Assembly: GCA_949987705.1 (NCBI GenBank) | Contig: OX465281.1 | Coordinates: 241,697,143 to 241,761,142, forward strand | Direction: 5' to 3' | DNA from: Thereva unica | Lineage: Eukaryota; Arthropoda; Insecta; Diptera; Therevidae | Length of the DNA: 64,000 nucleotides | Part shown: piece by piece, positions 47,070 through 57,519 of the stretch | Layout of the letters: every line of letters begins with the position of its first letter | Position numbering within the stretch: position 1 is the stretch's first letter | Program-made: the position numbers and the translations under genes | Notes under the pieces: generated by a model | The model's database searches: none | Seen by the model: the letters and a program-made list of their open reading frames with translations, nothing else | Told to the model about the DNA's origin: nothing

Positions 47070-48560
47070 AACTTTACAATGTGTAAAATTTGAAGTTGAT
47101 GGGTTATATGGAAGTGCGTCAAATTGAAGTTACAAGATTTGTTTGCATAAAGATATACTTATAGAATGCACTTTTCGATGCAGCAATGCAATTTCAAAAT
47201 ACTACAATACCAAAATATGGCGCAAAGTTTCTAGACGAGTTACCGAAGTGAATACAAAAAAAAACCCATCTCAATCCGACTTACTGCACAAAAATTTAAG
47301 GTTGACTGTTACATTTCCTCGCCTAATGTTGGAAAGCAAGCTTACAACCACTGTACACACGCGCTACATGTCTCGAAAAATACAAATAATTTGATTTTTC
47401 GTCAACTCGTTGTAAACATGTTGACAACCGGTGTACAGACTTGATAGTTTTATGATTTTCAACTTGGGTTGATAGACATGTCAAACGTGTGTAGGCCCAT
47501 ACAGTCGCTGTAGAACATAATAGTAGCGTCCCTTGATTCTACTTCTCCTATCACCTAAGCTCATCTATCATCTCTGCTATTCTTCGAGGTCTGTATAATA
47601 TTATTATATTACATGTTGGGAGTTTTGTATCGTCATTCCTTAAATCATTCGTCCTGAGACTTTGCTGGAGTCGCCGAATATTTATGTCCACACTGCCTTA
47701 GATGGTACATTTACAAAACTACAGATTTACAGATTTAACTACGGATTGATATATTACTCATTTCCCTTTTTTGCCCCAGGTTGGGACTGGCAGGATATCC
47801 TGACGGAGGTAGGATAATTAAAGCCTGAAGTTGTTTTGTGACTGGGCGAGCGTAAAGAAGTGGGTAGGTATAAATAAGAAAATAAAATTTAATATGCTTT
47901 TTTTTTAATATTTTCATTTTTATATTCTAAACTTTTTCAAAAATTAGGTCGTCTCATTTACATAAATGTGGTAGAAAGTGGTATACATTACGAACTTGTA
48001 GTTCTTGTCTTAATAACAGATGTTTCCCAACATCACATGTGATCCCGAGACTCTTTCCTACTTTCTAAAATGGCACGGTTGCAATTTTGTTGGTTTTGTT
48101 CTAAATCTCTATGTTATATCTGAAATCTGAAATCTTGTTCTCTAGAAATTCTTTCTTCCTTTTTTCTAAAATTTATTGAAACAGAAATTCAATGAATGAA
48201 CTGTAGTCGCCGTCACCTCGAGTCACACTCTCACAGCTGATTCTGTTAACTGTTTAAATACTACGGAAGCTTGGAAGAATTCCCATAACTATTGAAAAGA
48301 ATGTCTGGCCAAATCAGCAAGATCGGCAAAAACAAAATCGCGATCTAAACTGTGCGTGCGCGGGGATAAGATAATGAAAAGATATGGACGTGTATTAGGA
48401 TAAAATGTAGGACATGACCTCGATTTGCATACATTATACATTTCGCGACTCCTCTATCAAACTGGTGAACTGAACAAATTGTCAGTTAGAATGAGGTCGT
48501 AAGGTAAGCAGCGCTGGGAAGTCTTAATGATTATTCAAAATTTTCTGTGTTGGACCAACC
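47070..48560. other. Gene-free stretch
   Basis: No supported gene. The last part is the upstream region of the secreted Gly/Pro-rich gene at 48643. Confidence 0.45.
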
Positions 48561-48563
48561 AGG

Positions 48564-48570
48564 TATAAAA
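48564..48570 (+). promoter_or_regulatory. TATA box of the Gly/Pro/Lys-rich secreted protein gene
   Basis: TATAAAA lies about 28 bases before an initiator-like GCAGTTT (A 48592), leaving a 5' UTR of about 50 nt. Confidence 0.78.
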
Positions 48571-48642
48571 CACCTGGCCTTCGATTGTTGCAGTTTATTT
48601 CGATGTTAAGACGGGAGCGAATCATACCAAAGACGCGATAAG

Positions 48643-49326
48643 ATGAGGAGTTTTAGAAGTAAATTGTTGTCCGCTTTTGTGTTTTGTGCGGTTTTAACGG
48701 TTATATCGAGTCAACAATTTGGACCAAATGGACCCGTGTACTACGAGTACGATGACTATGGAGATGATCCTCCTGAATATGAAGACGATTATGTTGAAGA
48801 TGAGCCGGAGGAGCAGAACTATAGTCACCATGATGGGGGAGGGGGAGGTGGAAATCAAGGAGGAGGCTACGGAGGAGGAGCACCCGTACACTATCATCAT
48901 TACGAAGGAGGGGGCGGTGGTGGTTGGAATGGTCAACCAAATGGTCCAGTATATGGCGGTCCTGTAAGCTATGGGCCTCCACCCGTTGGTCCCGTCGGTC
49001 CCATCGGTCCCGTCGGTCCTGTCGGTCCTCCTGTGGCACCCTATGGCGGTCCTCCTGTAATACAATATGCACCCGTCGGTCCCATAGCACCCTATGGCGG
49101 TCCTGTAGCGCCTTACGGCGGAGGAGGCTATTATAATCATAGGCACGGTAGCAAGAACAAAGGTAGCAAAAGTAAAGGTAGTAAAGGTAAAGGTGGCAAA
49201 GATAAAGGCAAAGGTTCCAAGAAAGGCAGCAAACATCATCATCATCATTATTATCAACAGCCATCATACCATAAACTGGATTTGTTCTCACTATTTAAAA
49301 AGCCGCAGATTTACTTCAAGTGGTGA
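48643..49326 (+). CDS. Secreted Gly/Pro-rich protein with Lys-rich tail (227 aa)
   Basis: Signal peptide about residues 1-23 (MRSFRSKLLSAFVFCAVLTV...SS). The protein is a linear chain of biased blocks. First is an acidic Tyr block (EYDDYGDDPPEYEDDYVEDEP, about 34-56), then Gly-rich stretches with HYHHY, then a Pro/Val/Gly repeat region (VGPIGPVGPVGPP) with four APYGG units. A strongly basic Lys/Ser/Gly block (GSKNKGSKSKGSKGKGGKDK) and five His follow. The C-terminal end is LDLFSLFKKPQIYFKW, which is not low-complexity. There is no Cys in the mature chain. The charge split (acidic front, basic back) suits coacervation or a structural or glue protein (inference). TATA and poly(A) signals (about 49488) are present. 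Opposite-strand ORFs are shadows. Confidence 0.88.
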   Translation: MRSFRSKLLSAFVFCAVLTVISSQQFGPNGPVYYEYDDYGDDPPEYEDDYVEDEPEEQNYSHHDGGGGGGNQGGGYGGGAPVHYHHYEGGGGGGWNGQPNGPVYGGPVSYGPPPVGPVGPIGPVGPVGPPVAPYGGPPVIQYAPVGPIAPYGGPVAPYGGGGYYNHRHGSKNKGSKSKGSKGKGGKDKGKGSKKGSKHHHHHYYQQPSYHKLDLFSLFKKPQIYFKW

Positions 49327-50240
49327 TTAGTTCTATTGATACACTTTAAGTCCATAAGTAGTGCCTAGTGTGATTGTTCAAAATTTGTTTATTTTTTCAA
49401 TGGATATACAAAAATCAGATTTTATACCTCATAGAAACTATATGCAATGTACATTCCTTCCATTTAACAGACTGACAAATATTATATGAAATAAAACAAA
49501 TAAATGGTATGCAATTTAATTTAGAATATTTTTTCGTTTTTAATTTACAATTTCAAACCAATTTTGACGCCCTTGACTGGGGACTCCTTTGTGAAGTGAT
49601 AGGATTCAGTGACTTTGTAGAATTGACGCCTTGTGTGCCAAAGCTTTGTGTTAAATTATCTTCTTTCGTGCTGTTTATATTAAAATAATTTTCAGTGAAG
49701 GTATCGATGAAGATTATTAAAAATTCATCATTGATCTTATATTCAGATGATGGGGACTAGCTCTTTATACTTATTTTCTATTTCGCAGCATTTCTCTCTG
49801 CTCCTTTTAGAGCGATGTCCAATTCTTCAGCATATTTGACGATCTTTGATCAAATCCGCTCAGTTTTTTATCTCAGGTGATCAGCGTTGCCAACTCAGTG
49901 GTTTCGACTTGCTTTTAGTGGGAAAAATCGTATCTAGTGGCTAATGGGGTTTTTTTTTTTTTTGTGGTAAGAGGAAAGTAAACAAGTTCACAAAATTAGT
50001 ATTGGCCATAATTCAATTAAATAAAAATCATGAGTTTATTGCCGAATTTGATGAACAGTGGCGTCAAATCCATCTTTAGAAGTGGAATGAAACAAAAATT
50101 ACAAAAAAATTTCGTATGAACTTTTGCACTTTAAAGACACATTAGGAGTTACTCGATTCGAATAATTGTCTCTTTTGCTATTTCCTTACTAGTGATAGTC
50201 TAACCTCAGGTGTCTAACCTCATTGGAGTCTTATACCGGA
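49327..50240. other. Gene-free stretch
   Basis: Holds the 3' UTR with AATAAA signals near 49490, then unassigned AT-rich DNA with a T-run near 49951. Confidence 0.45.
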
Positions 50241-50345
50241 GACAGACTAGCACCCTTAATCCGGATTATAACGTCAAAATGACGCGGATGTAAAGTAGTC
50301 AACATTATTCTGTCGTCATAATCCGGATTAAGAGTGCCAGTCTCT
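50241..50345. mobile_element. ~105-bp MITE with ~33-bp TIRs
   Basis: The left end agactagcacccttaatccg and the right end (read inward) agactggcactcttaatccg continue into gattat-acg on both sides. The interior is about 40 bp. Confidence 0.78.
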
Positions 50346-50537
50346 CGAGGGTATTACGCTTATTGAAAATGGTGGATCCCGCCAACCACCTGACAAGGGC
50401 TGTGACCCCGGCAGTGCAAGACTACCAGGCAGAATAAGGAGGTGTGGTCCGCTATGTAAAGATCCAACCTTAGTGGAACTTTGGTACCGCGATTAACCAG
50501 TTAACCCTACAAGGTGTGTTATTAGAACCATGTATAT

Positions 50538-50820
50538 TCTTAATGTTCAGTTCAATCCACATAGCTTCACCGGCTAAAATCCAGTTTATGTTCAGTTCAT
50601 GCTTGAAATGGTAGTTGCTTTTTTTTTAATGCAAAAGCTCACTGGAATAACATTCCATCATTCCCGTTGATTACTCTCTTTTGAGCGAGCTTTTACGTTT
50701 AACTTCAGTTCGAGTCCAGTTGGGCGAGCCGAGATCAATTTTATCCTTAGTTGAATATATGGAAATTGTATGCGAACTGAAGTTATTTTAAAGTTCAGTT
50801 TACCAATTTGCTTTTTTGGT
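50538..50820 (+). mobile_element. MITE family 'CTTCACCGAC', copy C (ends lost)
   Basis: Collinear with 42820-43140 (gttcagttcaatccac, ttttgagcgagcttttac, tgcgaactgaa). The terminal repeats are not recognisable. Confidence 0.78.
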
Positions 50821-50879
50821 AAGATTTCTGTCGATCTTCCGGCGATCTTCCTTTTGGTTTGGCGACAGCACTGATACTT

Positions 50880-51613
50880 GCGGGGTGCCTCTATTTGCGG
50901 CCCTTCGAACCAAGCTGTCGCATTGGATCGAGCTCACTATCCTGCCAGTAAGCAGTACGTTGTTGTACGTTATTAAACGCTCCCTCTATGTTAAGAAAAG
51001 CTACTAATGTATACTCCTTGACTTCGAAGGATTTTTCAATGACTGAAACGAATGAGTGAAGAGAAGTATTAGAAGATTTGTCCTTTGTATAGCCGTGTAA
51101 TACACCAGAGAGTTCCCAGGTTAGTATGGTCTGCCTCAAATATATTTCAATTATCCTTTTTAGAATCTTTAATAGAAAGGATGGTAGGGTGATTGGACTG
51201 AAGTCTTTCGGTGTTGCGTGGGAGGGTTTCATTCCTTAGGTATAAAAACTATTTTAACCTCTTTACAACTAGAGGGGATGCAGTGCGCTAGATAGAAATA
51301 GGTAACCCTGAATTTCTTCTGTTTTATCTTTAGGTCGACCACACTAAGGTCTCCGTCACTAAATTAAGCGAGAGAGTGTTTATATTATTTTTGACCAGAA
51401 TACCTGTTCTAGGTTTCCCCTTACCTTTGGTATAAAAGAAATTAATTTTAGGTGACCTGCTTTGTCCAAAAAAATTCCATCCTGAATTTTGGTAAAATTC
51501 TTCTTCGATACTTGGTATTCCCTGATCGGGTTGGTGGACAAGCGATTTAATTTTATCAAGACTACTACATTCATACAGGCGGAGGAGGCGCAAAGGAGGC
51601 GCAAAGGTCCCAT
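50880..51613 (-). mobile_element. Jockey/R1-like LINE relic
   Basis: On the minus strand an endonuclease-like piece (KGKGKPRTGILVKNNINTL, about 51400-51450) is followed by an RT-like piece (KDFSPITLPSFLLKILKRII, EKSFEVKEYTLVAFLNIEGA, 51210-50930). The order fits one element with a large internal deletion. The catalytic block and both ends are missing. Confidence 0.75.
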
Positions 51614-52950
51614 GACCGCTATGGTTTTCTAGGCGCCATCTTAGAGAAAGGAGAAGTACATGAGGCGGGGCAAATGTATGTAGTAAGCCTAGATTGTAGT
51701 CTTAGATGCTAGTGAAAGAAGGAATTTATATCTTTTAAGAAATCCTTGGCACTGAGATGTTTTTGACGATAGGCTGCTCAGGATGTTTAACTGTTAGATT
51801 AGCCGTTAGACTCACACTGTCCACTGAGACAGGAGGTAAGTCAGCTTAGGCCATTTTCTTAGGGACGAGATAATACTTAAATTTTAAGTTGTTAAATTCG
51901 GATTCTTGCAGCCCCAGAAAAAAAATGTTCATGTCACTCCTGATATAGGTAGACATGAGCTCACGACCAAACTAATAAGGTCTATCACGTGCTTCTCCTA
52001 TCTAAAGGAAGGCGTAAAAGTAGCGCAGAGAACCATCATCAGCCAAGCTGTAAGTGGGTTGATAGGGACTGTTATCTGATCTTTTATAAAGATTAGGAAA
52101 AGAGCGGTTGGTAAAGTAGAGCCCTGGAGAATATTGGTAGATATGGTGTGTGGTTCAGATTCGAAGCCATCCAATACTAACACGATTGAACGACCAAACA
52201 GAAAATTATCAACCCAGTTCTTAAAAAAAAATCCGATAGCGATAGCTTTGGGTTTAGTCAACAGAGCAGGGAACCATACTCTGACGTATATTTAGAGCAA
52301 CCAAACAGGATGTGCCAAAGCCGTGCAAGAGTCTGTACTTCCAGTGAGTTTGAAGACGATATTCTAAGGGTTGAACTTGGCTGGCCGAGTGCGATCAAAC
52401 TTCAATTAACATTTTTCCATTTTCTTGGACCACTTTATCTTTGGCCATGATAGAACCCAGAGGTTACAACCAGAACATTCAGTGCTCGCATTTGAAAACA
52501 ATAGTCACAATGTATTTCATAAAGCGTAACCATTAGACGATTACGCTCACTTCTCTACTTTTCTTAGTTTCCTCGTCCTCTTCCATATCGTAAGATGAAT
52601 AAAACCAATATTCACTCAAAGAAGTTCGTATAATAAAAATTTAATAAAAAATATGCCCAATTTTGATGACCAAAAACGATTAAAATGAAGCAATAATTTC
52701 TGCTCTCAATTGAGATCGTCCTTCCAGTAAAAGACATTTCAATAAAATTGCTATCTCTAGACACACGCCAGACTCTAAATAACAAGAAACTCCATTAAAA
52801 CTCTGATTCATTGTTGGCACTCTTGTGGCTTACACTTTCCCCAGTACTAAGCCTTCCAGCCTTAAAAGGTCCAGCAGCAGCAATTTGCTTACCTTCAGTA
52901 CTTTCGGTTCAAGGGATTTCCCCAGAATTTTCAAGATCACCAACTGTAGC
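51614..52950. other. Mostly gene-free stretch with a LINE relic at 51998-52261 (-)
   Basis: 51998-52261 on the minus strand reads KNWVDNFLFGRSIVLVLDGF followed by QGSTLPTALFLIFIKD. It is related to the LINE at 45156 but diverged, and its catalytic segment is scrambled. Elsewhere I see nothing. Confidence 0.65.
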
Positions 52951-52957
52951 TGCCCAA

Positions 52958-52965
52958 TATATAAA
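52958..52965 (+). promoter_or_regulatory. TATA box of the Gly/Tyr/poly-His peptide gene
   Basis: TATATAAA lies 28 bases before an initiator-like ATCAGCA (A 52986), giving a 5' UTR of about 60 nt. Confidence 0.75.
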
Positions 52966-53046
52966 CCGGCGTGAATTGCAAGATCAGCATACTACCATTG
53001 CATAAGTCCAGCATACCAGATCACAGCCAGACTTCCAGAATCCAAA

Positions 53047-53394
53047 ATGCGTTTCGAGATTTTATTTGCGATTTTCGGGCTTCTCATTGCAGGTGTTTGG
53101 TCATTACCAGTGGAGGATGCGGAGCCCGAGGTAGATCCAGCGGCTGCTGCAGATGCCCTTCTAGCGGTGGATGCGGGCAGTGAGAGCTATGACGAATCTG
53201 AGAGGCAAGCACGTGGAGGAATTGGTATAGGCTTTGGTGTTGGCTTTAATGGTGGCTATCGTCAATATGGCGGATATGGAGGTTATGGACTTGGGGGATA
53301 TGGAGGTTATGGACATGGGGGATATGGAGGATACGGCCACCATCATCATCATCACCATCATGATCACCATGGTCATTACGGTTTTGGCTACTAA
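53047..53394 (+). CDS. Secreted Gly/Tyr-rich, poly-His prepropeptide (115 aa)
   Basis: Signal peptide MRFEILFAIFGLLIAGVWS (1-19), then an acidic pro-segment (LPVEDAEPEVDPAAAADA). A divergent family core follows, LLAVDAGSESYDESERQAR, ending in the R-x-x-R site RQAR at about residue 56. The mature tail of about 59 residues starts GGIGIGFGVGFNGG, continues with GGYGGYG repeats, then has a run of eight His followed by DHHGHYGFGY. It thus combines the Gly repeats of the gene at 13296 with the HHDHHGH ending of the genes at 812 and 12574. The LPVED start of the pro-segment matches LPAED at 13296. TATA and AATAAA (about 53516) are present. Antimicrobial or metal-binding function is inferred. Confidence 0.88.
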   Translation: MRFEILFAIFGLLIAGVWSLPVEDAEPEVDPAAAADALLAVDAGSESYDESERQARGGIGIGFGVGFNGGYRQYGGYGGYGLGGYGGYGHGGYGGYGHHHHHHHHDHHGHYGFGY

Positions 53395-53827
53395 AAAGTG
53401 ATTTTACCGCAAAAAAGTATAATATTTTTGAAGATTATTTATTTCTTATAACATACATTATGTATATACGCTTTTATATAAATATTTTATTCGAGTTTAA
53501 ATTTGTAATATATAAATAAAACATTTTGGAAAATACTTAAACTTCTTTTTATGTAGTTCTTCCCTCAAGTATCAGTAAAGCTGTAGTAATGGTATTCCAT
53601 TTTTAATTCCATGGTTTATCACCTAAAATGTAACAAAGTTTTATCATCTTCAAACTAGCATCGAGTGAACTTATTATACTTGTCGCAATGATTGGCTGGG
53701 TCAAGCAAGTTTTGTTTTTCCTCTTCTATGCTAGTCCTGAAAATCCTAATATAGGTTTCATTCCGTACACTTGACGAAGCACAAATCCCTGGGGATATTT
53801 TTAACATGAAGCAGGGTTCGATGTTAA

Positions 53828-54572
53828 TAGTCCGGGAGCCAGCGACCTTTTGAGGGTGGTCATTTCACAAAGGCTGAAAATTTGTTTCCAGCCTTATTTG
53901 GTATCACTAGTAAGTGAATGGACCTCCAGCTTGCGCAGTTCCGGGGGGTGTAGCTGCGGCAGCCTCCCACACATGTAAAATAATAATTAAAAAAAACTAA
54001 TACTGCAAAAGCTGAAACTTTGGTAACATTTACATTATGTTATAAAATAAAGAAAAAACGTATCCAGCCGAATGTAGAGTGGGGGATTATGCCCCAGCTT
54101 TTCACGTAAAGAAGTGGAAAATGCGCACTGAGTAAACTTTAATTTATAGTTAATTTATAGTTAAGTGAATAACTTGAACGAAAAAAACATCCGGCTTCAT
54201 ATTTAGTGGGGGAAAAGTGTCCAGCCGATGCAGTAAAAGACGTTGCGCATCGACATGCGCTCAGGCGCGTTGTATCTTTGGATGTAGCAGCTGGACACTT
54301 TCCCCCCACTAAATAGAAAGCTGGATGTTTTTTTCTATTAACTTATTTACTTAACTACTATATTACCGAATTTCAGCTCTTGTGGTATAAGATATCTATA
54401 CTTTTCTCATGAAACACAGCGCGCCCATGTAGTTATTATACTGTCTCACAAGTTTTTGAATTTAAAGGCTATTAGTAAATATTTACACTTTTGAATATAG
54501 GTACATAATAAACCGTACAATACATAACATAAACAGGAAATATGTAGACATCAAAATAAGAAAAGTAAATAT
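53828..54572 (+). repeat. Left arm of the fold-back element
   Basis: Reverse complement of 58407-59155. It includes boxes like cagccgatgcagtaaaagac and the nested palindrome at about 54186-54332. Confidence 0.9.
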
Positions 54573-55009
54573 TTACATAAAAGTGCAAATAGTCTATTAA
54601 TAATATATAGATACCCAATTTGTATAATACGGAGCCAAGATCTAGTAATTGCCGTTTTATGTTATACCAAATATCTCAACCGACCGTTACATGGCTCGTC
54701 TTTGAAAATTTGATTTCGATGCCTAAATTTTGAAATTTCTAGAAACGAATTACACAGCAGTCGGTCTATTGTATCTAATACGGAAGTATCCCTTCTCCCC
54801 AAATGTTTCATCTGTTTGCTGCGAATTTGGCAGAGTGACGCCAAGCTATCCAGTGCGATCGTTGAACTTCTACCGTTTCGAGCTGCAATGTCGAATATAC
54901 ATCCCTTCTGTGTATTTTGCTCCAAAAAGAGCGGAAAATTAAATCCTTTTGATGCGGATAAATTAAATAAGTGTACATATATTTTAAAAATTCGACATAT
55001 TCCGTTTAT

Positions 55010-57474
55010 AAAAGAATAACATCGACGGATCAGCTCTGCCTCCTTGCAAAATTGAGTTGCACCAACATTTGCTGCGGACAACTTATATTGCAAACATTTG
55101 GGCACACGCTCATCTTCGGGTTCCAACGGAACTGTATCCAACCGATTTTGGCTGGGAAGAGAAGGACACGAAATTCCATTTCAAATGGTTCGAGGGTGAG
55201 CAGCTACCTTCTTCTTTGGGAGATATAACCATTGATGACGATAAACAAAGTACTGCAGGTTAGAATAATATTGATATATTACTCAAATTTTTATACAATT
55301 ATTATTTATGCCTTTAAATATATTATTATTATATATGTTCGCAGATGGAGTACAACAAAGGGCGCTATATTGACGGCTGCGGAAACGAGCAGCGGTTATG
55401 TCCAGAGAAACATGCAACATTGGATCTCGGACAGCACCTGGCAAAAAATAGAACGCAGGAGGGCCCTCAAAAATAACATAAACTCTACAAGCGACCCGGA
55501 TAGACGTCACCAACTTGAACGGGAGTACTCTCAATTACACCGAGAGGTAAAGAGAAGTGTCCGGCGTGATAAAAGGCAGCAGATAAATGAGCTCGCAGAA
55601 AAAGCGGAAAACGCGGCAAACACAGGCAACAGTAAAGTGCTGTACCAAATTACTAAACAGCTCTTGGGAAAGCACTCTACTAAAAAGCATGCCGTTAAGA
55701 GTGCGGATGAAAGGCTGCTGTGCAGCGACGAGGAGCAGCTCCAAAGATGGAGAGATTATTTCTTCGCCGCCCTGAATGGCTCACTCACACAGGAACCTCA
55801 GGAAAACAGCAACAATGCACAGCCGATAAGAATCAACACCCGGGCCCCATCCAAGACGGAAATAGTAACCGCAATTCATGCGATGGCCAATGGTAAAGCA
55901 GCTGGAAAAGATGGCATCCCGCCAGAATTGTTGAAAGCCGACTCAAGCCTCATAGCAGATGCGCTTCAGCCAATCCTCGAATTAGCATGGAACACCTGTA
56001 CCTTTCCGGAGGATTGGACGGAAGGTATCATAGTCAAAATACCCAAAAAGGGGGATCTAACAATATGCGACAACTGGAGAGGCATCTGTCTATTATCTAC
56101 TGTGGGTAAAATCTTGTCCCACACTATACTATCAAGAATAAGAGAGGCAGTAGATCAAACGCTTAGAAGGCAGCAGGCCGGATTCAGGAAGGGCCGTTCA
56201 TGTATAGATCACATCAACACCTTAAGAATAATAGTGGAACAGTCTACTGAATTCCGATCCCCCATTTACCTTGCTTTCGTAGATTATGAGAAAGCGTTCG
56301 ACTCGGTTAATAGGAGCTTTATATGGCAGGCATTACGGCGACGTGGACTGCCGGATAAGATAATAGAATTGATAAAAGCCCTATACAACAATTCCAAATG
56401 CAGAGTTCTCCATAACGGAAAATTATCCGACAGCTTTGAGGTGAGTTCAGGAGTACGACATGGATGCTTACTATCCCCATTACTATTTCTTATAGTAATA
56501 AATGACATTCTTGTTGGCGCTCTAGATAGTAGAACAGGCGGCATACAGTGGGGTTTGCTAGATCGCCTTAAGGACCTCGACTACGCAGATGATATCTGTT
56601 TGCTGGCCCACAGACATCAGGAGCTAAAAAACATGTTAAACAATTTGGCAACAGAAAGTAGTCTAGCAGGCTTAAGGCTGAATCCGAATAAAACCAAAGA
56701 AATGCGGATAAATGCAAACACACTAGAACGAACTGCGCTGAATAACCGTGACGTGGAACTGGTAGATAAATTCTGCTACCTCGGTAGTATTATTACCGAA
56801 AATGGTGGTGCAGAAGAAGACGTCAGTTCCAGAATAAATAAAGCACGAAGCGCATATGCATGCTTGTTCCGCATATGGAGCTCAACGGAGATCTCAACCA
56901 ACACCAAATTGCGGCTGTTCAACTCCAACGTTAAGGCAGTTCTTTTATACGGTTGCGAAACATGGAAAGTCACCCAATTCATCACAGGGCGCCTACAAGT
57001 CTTCATAAACAGATGCCTACGTCGTATCCTAAAAATCCGCTGGCAAGATAGAATTTCAAATGAAGAGCTATGGCGCCGCGCCGGCCAAGAAAGGATAGAC
57101 GACCAAATCAGGCGAAGGAAATGGAATTGGGTTGGCCACACCTTGCGACGCGATAACGAAAATCTAGCCAAACAGGCCCTTGACTGGAACCCGCAAGGAT
57201 CCCGTCGAGTTGGAAGACCTAGAACAACGTGGAGGAGAACCCTACTAGCAGAGGCCGCAACTACTGGGAGATCCTGGTCAGAGCTAAGAGCTGTCGCGCA
57301 AAACAGAGTCCGCTGGAGGGCAACTGTTTCCGCGCTATGTCCCACGAGGGATTAAGGGGCACATAGATGTTCGCAGATGATGACGAAGATATTTCGAGGG
57401 TCGACATCAATTGCATCGATGATGTAAGCGAGAACGAGCTCGATGGAAATGAATCCGAAGATGGCGGATTCTAA
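55010..57474 (+). pseudogene. Two-exon gene fragment of the fold-back element, split by LINE2
   Basis: Exon 1 (open from about 55020 to 55258) reads DGSALPPCKIELHQHLLRTT, then YIANIWAHAHLRVPTELYPT, DFGWEEKD and ...GDITIDDDKQSTA. A short intron (GT at 55259, AG at 55344 in the original arrangement, 86 bp, phase 1) leads to exon 2 (57377-57474), DDDEDISRVDINCIDDV... ending GGF-stop. LINE2 (55348-57366) sits three bases past the acceptor, and its TSD duplicates the acceptor (ttcgcag). The 'LPP...H..R..Y.A.IW......P..P...GW' pattern recalls C-terminal parts of uncharacterised invertebrate proteins; this is from memory and weak. Upstream coding sequence is decayed or missing. The acidic tail is unusual. 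Confidence 0.6.
55348..57366 (+). mobile_element. LINE2: RTE-like LINE, 5'-truncated, intact RT frame
   Basis: A reading frame of about 668 codons is open to 57355. It has an N-terminal basic helical region (REYSQLHREVKRSVRRDKRQ) and RT motifs GKDGIPPELLK, IPKKGDLTICDNWRGICLLS, QAGFRKGRSCIDHI, FVDYEKAFDSVNR, SSGVRHGCLLSPLLF and the catalytic LDYADDICLLA. A C-terminal region follows with VLLYGCETWKVTQF and GRPRTTWRRTLL. The endonuclease is missing through 5' truncation. A 13-bp TSD atgttcgcagatg bounds it (55335-55347 and 57367-57379). The Met upstream of 55348 belongs to the target gene. Fragments of the same LINE lie at 11008, 17190 and 30382, which makes it the most active LINE of the window. 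Clade (RTE or Proto2-like) is not certain. Confidence 0.92.
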
Positions 57475-57519
57475 TAAATTCGAATATTATTTTGTGCGTA
57501 ATAACATAATATTTTTATT

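Noticed and set aside
48694..49291. Minus-strand ORFs of 187 and 196 aa opposite the gene at 48643
   Set aside because: Repetitive shadow translations (TDGTDG, DRRDR runs) of the Gly/Pro-coding repeats.
55232..55347. N-terminal ~39 residues of the long ORF at 55232-57355 as part of the LINE protein
   Set aside because: These bases precede the LINE and belong to the host exon, intron and TSD.
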